DNA from: Gelria sp. Kuro-4
Lineage (GTDB): Bacteria > Bacillota > DTU030 > DUMP01
Reading direction: 5' to 3'
NCBI RefSeq assembly: GCF_019668485.1
Contig: NZ_AP024619.1
Location: 1,425,001 to 1,489,000, forward strand
DNA: 64,000 nucleotides
In this document: positions 60,658 through 64,000 of the stretch, in pieces
Layout: each line of letters starts with the position of its first letter
Numbering within the stretch: the stretch's first letter is position 1
Made by a program: the position numbers and the translations under genes
Notes under the pieces: model-generated
Database searches by the model: none
Told to the model about the DNA's origin: nothing
The model's input: the letters and a program-made list of their open reading frames with translations, nothing else

Positions 60658-61747
60658 AGGAAGCATCCTCCTTCCGGCTGCCGGCGCGGGCAGCCCGGGG
60701 TAGATTGAAGTAGCCGATGGCGGTGACGACCAGAAGGCCGATGATCACCGCTACTTTACCGCCCACAGGGACCCCACTGGGCGAGGCGGCCAAGGAAAAG
60801 TTGTGGGCAAAGGCGGCGCCCACGAGCATGCCTAGGAAGGTGAGGGCGGCGTCGGTATCGCCCTCGCCGGCCAGGATGCACTGCCGGAGCGGACAACCGC
60901 CTAAAAGCACCGAACCATAGCCGGCGAGGAACATACCGAGGAAGTTCCACAGGACGTCGCTGTGGGCGATGGGCTGACCTACAAACCCGAGCTTAAACTG
61001 GCCGACGGTGAGATTGAGTCCCAAGGCAACCAGAAAGATGGCGACAAACCCTACGAAGAGGTGCGGGTCGCCAATGAGGAAGAGGTCACGGATGCCCCCG
61101 GCCATACAGAGGCGCGAGCGCTGGGCCAGGGCACCGATGACGAGGCCGGCGAGGAGGGAGAAGTAAAAAGGCGCGTGTGCGGCGCCCGGGCCCTTGGCGC
61201 TGAAGAAGATGAAGGGCGGCGCAACCAGGACGAAAAGCAAAAGCACCACGGCTACTCCCGGCAGGATGAAACCGTTCACCGGTGCCAGCCGCCCGGCCTT
61301 GCCTAGGGAAAAGCCGTTTTTTATGTAGATGAGTCCGACCCAAATGCCGGCGGCAAAGCCGAACAGGGCGACGACGGCGTTCAAGTCACCAGCGGCCAGG
61401 CGGAGCACCATGCGCAACGGGCAGCCCAGGAAAACGAGGGCACCGACCATCACAAAGAAGCCCAGAAAACAGCGCTGCAAGGACGCCGAACCGCCCCGGG
61501 CGCGGAACTCGCCCGTCGCCAGGGCCACCAGGGTGGAGCCGAGAATAAAGCCCGGCACTTCCGGCCGGAGGTACTGGACGATCTCCGCCCGGTGGAGCCC
61601 CAGGCCGCCGGCGATGTCCCGGATAAAGCAGGCGACGCACACCCCCATGTTCGGCGGATTTCCAAACTTCATGAGCAGTACGCTTAAGAGACCGATGACC
61701 GCTCCTGTCCCCAGAACCAGCTTCTTTTCGTTCACCGGCAATACCAC
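60641..61747 (-). CDS. yedE: YedE/YeeE-family putative selenium or sulfur transporter
   Basis: The 368-residue protein has about ten membrane segments arranged as two related halves. The conserved cysteines are GVCVACFIRD, GCPLRMVLR, RSRLCMAGGIRD and GGCPLRQCIL. YeeE/YedE proteins take up thiosulfate or, in the YedE group next to SelD, a selenium compound. The GTG at 61747 is kept; a GTG four codons later has better spacing to AAGAGGTGG. It is the first gene of a unit with the TusA-like and DUF3343 genes. Confidence 0.88.
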   Translation of the reverse strand: MVLPVNEKKLVLGTGAVIGLLSVLLMKFGNPPNMGVCVACFIRDIAGGLGLHRAEIVQYLRPEVPGFILGSTLVALATGEFRARGGSASLQRCFLGFFVMVGALVFLGCPLRMVLRLAAGDLNAVVALFGFAAGIWVGLIYIKNGFSLGKAGRLAPVNGFILPGVAVVLLLFVLVAPPFIFFSAKGPGAAHAPFYFSLLAGLVIGALAQRSRLCMAGGIRDLFLIGDPHLFVGFVAIFLVALGLNLTVGQFKLGFVGQPIAHSDVLWNFLGMFLAGYGSVLLGGCPLRQCILAGEGDTDAALTFLGMLVGAAFAHNFSLAASPSGVPVGGKVAVIIGLLVVTAIGYFNLPRAARAGSRKEDASYAAQG

Positions 61748-61816
61748 CTCTTGTGAAGATTATAACAGAACACCACTTCAATTATAGGGCAGCCGGTAAA
61801 GGGCGACAAATACAAA

Positions 61817-61890
61817 CTATTGATCTTGCCGAAGTTACCCATCAAGAAAAACAATAGGTCATTGACAAGGCCTGGCAGCTATAGGATACT
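61817..61890 (+). promoter_or_regulatory. Promoter and dyad before the LysR gene
   Basis: TTGACA (61862-61867) and GATACT (61885-61890) are 17 bases apart and drive the LysR gene. Upstream, CTATTGAT (61817-61824) and ATCAAG with CAATAG (to 61857) form nested inverted repeats within the intergenic region shared with yedE. This is a plausible binding site for the LysR protein on both promoters. Confidence 0.65.
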
Positions 61891-61920
61891 GATTCCAGGA
61901 GAAATCAGGGGGTACGCAGG

Positions 61921-62829
61921 GTGGAACTGAAGCAGCTGGAGATGTTCCTTGAGATCGCCAGGCAGGGAACGTTTACGGAAGCGGCCAAGACGCTCTACAT
62001 TTCGCAACCGACGATCAGCATGCAGATGGCAGCGCTGGAGAAAGAACTGGGGGCGAAACTCTTTGAACGCCAGGGCCGAAGGAACGCGCTGACCCCGGCC
62101 GGGAAGATGTTCCTTAGGTATGCGACGGATATCCTGATGCTGCGCGCCAAAGCGGTCAAAGCCGTGAGCGCCTACTCCCGGGAGATTGCCGGTACGGTGA
62201 ATGTGTGGGCCAGCAGCGTACCGGCCGACTACCTGCTCCCCCGCTTCCTGCCGGACTTCTTGCGGCAGCACCCACGCGTTTTCATCAACCTGGCCCGCTC
62301 CGACTCGCAGGAGGTGTGGGAGAAGGTGGCGGGTTACGCGGCCGACCTAGGCGTGGTGGGTACGCTTGGGGACGGGGCAGAGATCGGGTACGTGCCCTTC
62401 TTGGCCGACCACATTATCGTGGTGGCGGCACCCGAGGGCAAGTACGGGCGATGGGGGCCGGAAATCGGGGTGGAGACACTTTTGGCCGAACCCCTGGTAG
62501 TGCGGGAGGTGGGGTCGGGGACCCAGCACACCTTTGAACAGGCCCTGGCGGAGAAGGGGTTCCCGGCTGCAACCCTGCACGTGGTGGCCCGCCTGCAGAG
62601 CACGGAGGCGGTTAAAGCCGCGGCGGCGGCCGGCCTGGGCCTAGGGGTTATCTCCGAGCTCGCGGCCCGACGGGAACTTGCGGCTGGCACGCTGCGCGGT
62701 TTCCGGGTCAAGGACCTTAACCTCAGGCGCCAGTTCTACCTGATCACCCATAAGCAGAAGGTGCTTTCGCCGGCGACGGAGGCGCTCCGGTGCTACCTGA
62801 TAGAAAAGGCGGGAGAGGAGGAAACATAG
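61921..62829 (+). CDS. LysR-family regulator, selenium-metabolism type
   Basis: The 302-residue protein has the LysR helix-turn-helix (LKQLEMFLEIARQGTFTEAAKTL, residues 3-25, and ISQPTISMQMAALEKELGAKLF) and a periplasmic-binding-like effector domain. Family members with this N-terminus lie beside yedE, csd and selD genes. It is divergent from yedE and its stop abuts the start of the aminotransferase V gene, so it probably controls both sides. The effector is unknown. Confidence 0.86.
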   Translation: MELKQLEMFLEIARQGTFTEAAKTLYISQPTISMQMAALEKELGAKLFERQGRRNALTPAGKMFLRYATDILMLRAKAVKAVSAYSREIAGTVNVWASSVPADYLLPRFLPDFLRQHPRVFINLARSDSQEVWEKVAGYAADLGVVGTLGDGAEIGYVPFLADHIIVVAAPEGKYGRWGPEIGVETLLAEPLVVREVGSGTQHTFEQALAEKGFPAATLHVVARLQSTEAVKAAAAAGLGLGVISELAARRELAAGTLRGFRVKDLNLRRQFYLITHKQKVLSPATEALRCYLIEKAGEEET

Positions 62830-63984
62830 GTGCTGTATTTTGATAACGCGGCCACGTCCAACCCCAAGCCCGAGGTTACCTGGCAGGCCATGGAGCACTA
62901 CATGAGGGATGTTGGGTGTAACCCGGGTCGGGGCGGCTATGCCGGCAGCATCGCGGCGGGCCGGATTGTCTTCATGGCCCGGGAGCGGCTCATGACCCTG
63001 TTCAATGCTCCTTCCGAAAAACAGGTCATCTTCACCCCCAACGTCACCTATGCCTTGAATTTCGCCATCAAAGGCCTCCTTACGCCGGGGGATCACGTGA
63101 TCCTGAGCAGCATGGAACATAATTCCGTGGTGAGGCCGCTCCGGTTTATGGAAAAGAACTGCGGGGTGGAGCTTTCCGTTGTTCCGTGCGACCGCGCCGG
63201 GAGGCTCAATCCAGAGGACATCCGCCGGGCACTGAGAAAAAACACCAAACTGGTTGTGCTCACCCACGCCTCCAATGTTACGGGAACGATTCTGCCCGTA
63301 AACGAAGTGGCCGCCATCGTCCGGCAGACAGATGCCTTTTTCGTCCTCGACACGGCGCAGACGGCCGGGGTGCTGAGCATCGACTTTCAGGAGCTGGGCC
63401 TCGATTTCCTTGCCTTTACCGGGCACAAGTCCCTCTACGGCCCGCCTGGGACGGGCGGCTTTGTCGTCAGCGAGCGGGCTGCAGAGCGCCTGATCCCATT
63501 GGTGGAGGGGGGCACGGGCAGCAAGTCCGACCAGGAGGAACAGCCGGACTTCCTTCCCGATAAATTCGAGGCCGGCACGGCCAACACCGTGGGCATTGCC
63601 GGCCTGGGCGCCGGGGCTCAGTTTGTCCTCGGCACCGGCTTGGAGAAGATCCGGGAGCACGAACAACATTTAACCCGGCTCTTCCTGGCTGGCATACGGG
63701 AGATTCCAGGCGTGCAGGTGTACGGGCCGGCAAAGGTGGAGGAACGGGTGGCTACCGTTTCGCTCACCCTGGGTGGGGCCGATTTAGGGGAGGTAGCCGC
63801 GGTTTTGGACGCGGAGTACGGGATTATGGTGCGTTCCGGCCTGCACTGCTCGCCCCTGGCGCACCGGACCCTCGGCACCTTCCCGGCCGGTACCCTGCGC
63901 TTCAGCTTCGGCTACTTCAATACGGAAGAAGAAGTGCAGACGGCGGTAGAGGCCTTGCATACACTGGCAAGACAATACTGCTAA
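62830..63984 (+). CDS. Cysteine desulfurase / selenocysteine lyase-like PLP enzyme
   Basis: The 384-residue class V aminotransferase begins YFDNAATSNPKPEV. It has SSMEHNSVVRP, THASNVTGT, LDTAQTAG and FTGHKSLYGPPGTGG with the PLP lysine Lys200. Cys340 in SGLHCSPLAHRTLGT is the expected persulfide-forming cysteine. This subgroup is found with selD and the YedE set and could supply sulfur or selenium to selenophosphate synthesis. The GTG follows GAGGAGGAAAC. It is complete in the window; more cluster genes may follow. Confidence 0.9.
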   Translation: MLYFDNAATSNPKPEVTWQAMEHYMRDVGCNPGRGGYAGSIAAGRIVFMARERLMTLFNAPSEKQVIFTPNVTYALNFAIKGLLTPGDHVILSSMEHNSVVRPLRFMEKNCGVELSVVPCDRAGRLNPEDIRRALRKNTKLVVLTHASNVTGTILPVNEVAAIVRQTDAFFVLDTAQTAGVLSIDFQELGLDFLAFTGHKSLYGPPGTGGFVVSERAAERLIPLVEGGTGSKSDQEEQPDFLPDKFEAGTANTVGIAGLGAGAQFVLGTGLEKIREHEQHLTRLFLAGIREIPGVQVYGPAKVEERVATVSLTLGGADLGEVAAVLDAEYGIMVRSGLHCSPLAHRTLGTFPAGTLRFSFGYFNTEEEVQTAVEALHTLARQYC

Positions 63985-64000
63985 GCGGCTGGCAGCGCGC

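Overview
The window comes from a spore-forming, anaerobic, high-GC member of the Firmicutes. The best match in character is the Moorella / Desulfotomaculum / Thermoanaerobacterales type of lineage; I cannot name the species. The evidence is two alpha/beta small acid-soluble spore proteins, a Spo0E-like protein, a SpoVD-type PBP, a PdaB-like deacetylase, many small ferredoxins, indolepyruvate:ferredoxin oxidoreductase, phosphotransbutyrylase and butyrate kinase, GTG/TTG starts preceded by strong purine-rich ribosome binding sites, and sigma-A promoters of the TTGACA-17-TATAAT type. I saw no rRNA or tRNA gene, CRISPR array or intact insertion sequence.

Layout. 0.3-3.3 kb: a LarA-family nickel racemase/epimerase followed by an IlvD/Edd sugar-acid dehydratase. 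3.4-6.7 kb: two NodB-type polysaccharide deacetylases, a HAD phosphatase and a spore protein. 6.8-10.3 kb: a tiny rubredoxin-like protein, ptb and iorAB, a route from 2-oxoacids to acyl-CoA to acyl-phosphate. 10.4-10.7 kb: a 5'-truncated remnant of a SPASM radical-SAM maturase. 10.8-15.1 kb (minus strand): a zinc alcohol dehydrogenase, FGGY kinase, DeoC and SorC-type regulator, with palindromic operators before the first gene. 15.3-15.8 kb: an ECF-type S component.

16-24.5 kb is a glycerol block: GlpR, a BON protein, two flavoproteins and DUF1667 (an anaerobic GlpABC-like set), an alkyl-DHAP-synthase-like FAD oxidoreductase with an Fe-S partner, and glycerol kinase. 24.6-31 kb holds an FmdB zinc ribbon, ferredoxins, butyrate kinase, a beta-lactamase-fold protein, a hemerythrin, glycerate kinase and a FixC/FixX pair without FixAB. 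31-36.8 kb carries a TVP38 protein, a second ECF S component, a PPDK N-domain protein, a Ni/Co exporter under a NiCo riboswitch, a ferredoxin, and the niacin pair niaR-niaX with an operator over its promoter.

36.8-41.9 kb has small sporulation genes, a beta-propeller lipoprotein, a PHP phosphatase, a more AT-rich hypothetical gene and a HutP-like protein. 42-58.3 kb is the division and cell-wall cluster: mraZ rsmH ftsL spoVD murE murF mraY murD ftsW murG murC murA ftsQ, DUF881, sbp. It starts with phased MraZ boxes; murB, ftsA and ftsZ are not present. 58.7-59.9 kb is an M48 protease. 60.1-64 kb is a selenium-metabolism type cluster: YedE transporter, TusA/YedF-like protein, DUF3343, LysR regulator and a cysteine desulfurase/selenocysteine lyase; it probably continues beyond the window.

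The most interesting points are the NiCo riboswitch whose P4 helix shares an arm with a terminator, the SPASM maturase remnant, the LarA-dehydratase pair, the glycerol operon with its extra flavoprotein/Fe-S pair, the deoC cluster with its operators, and several genes too short for routine calling.
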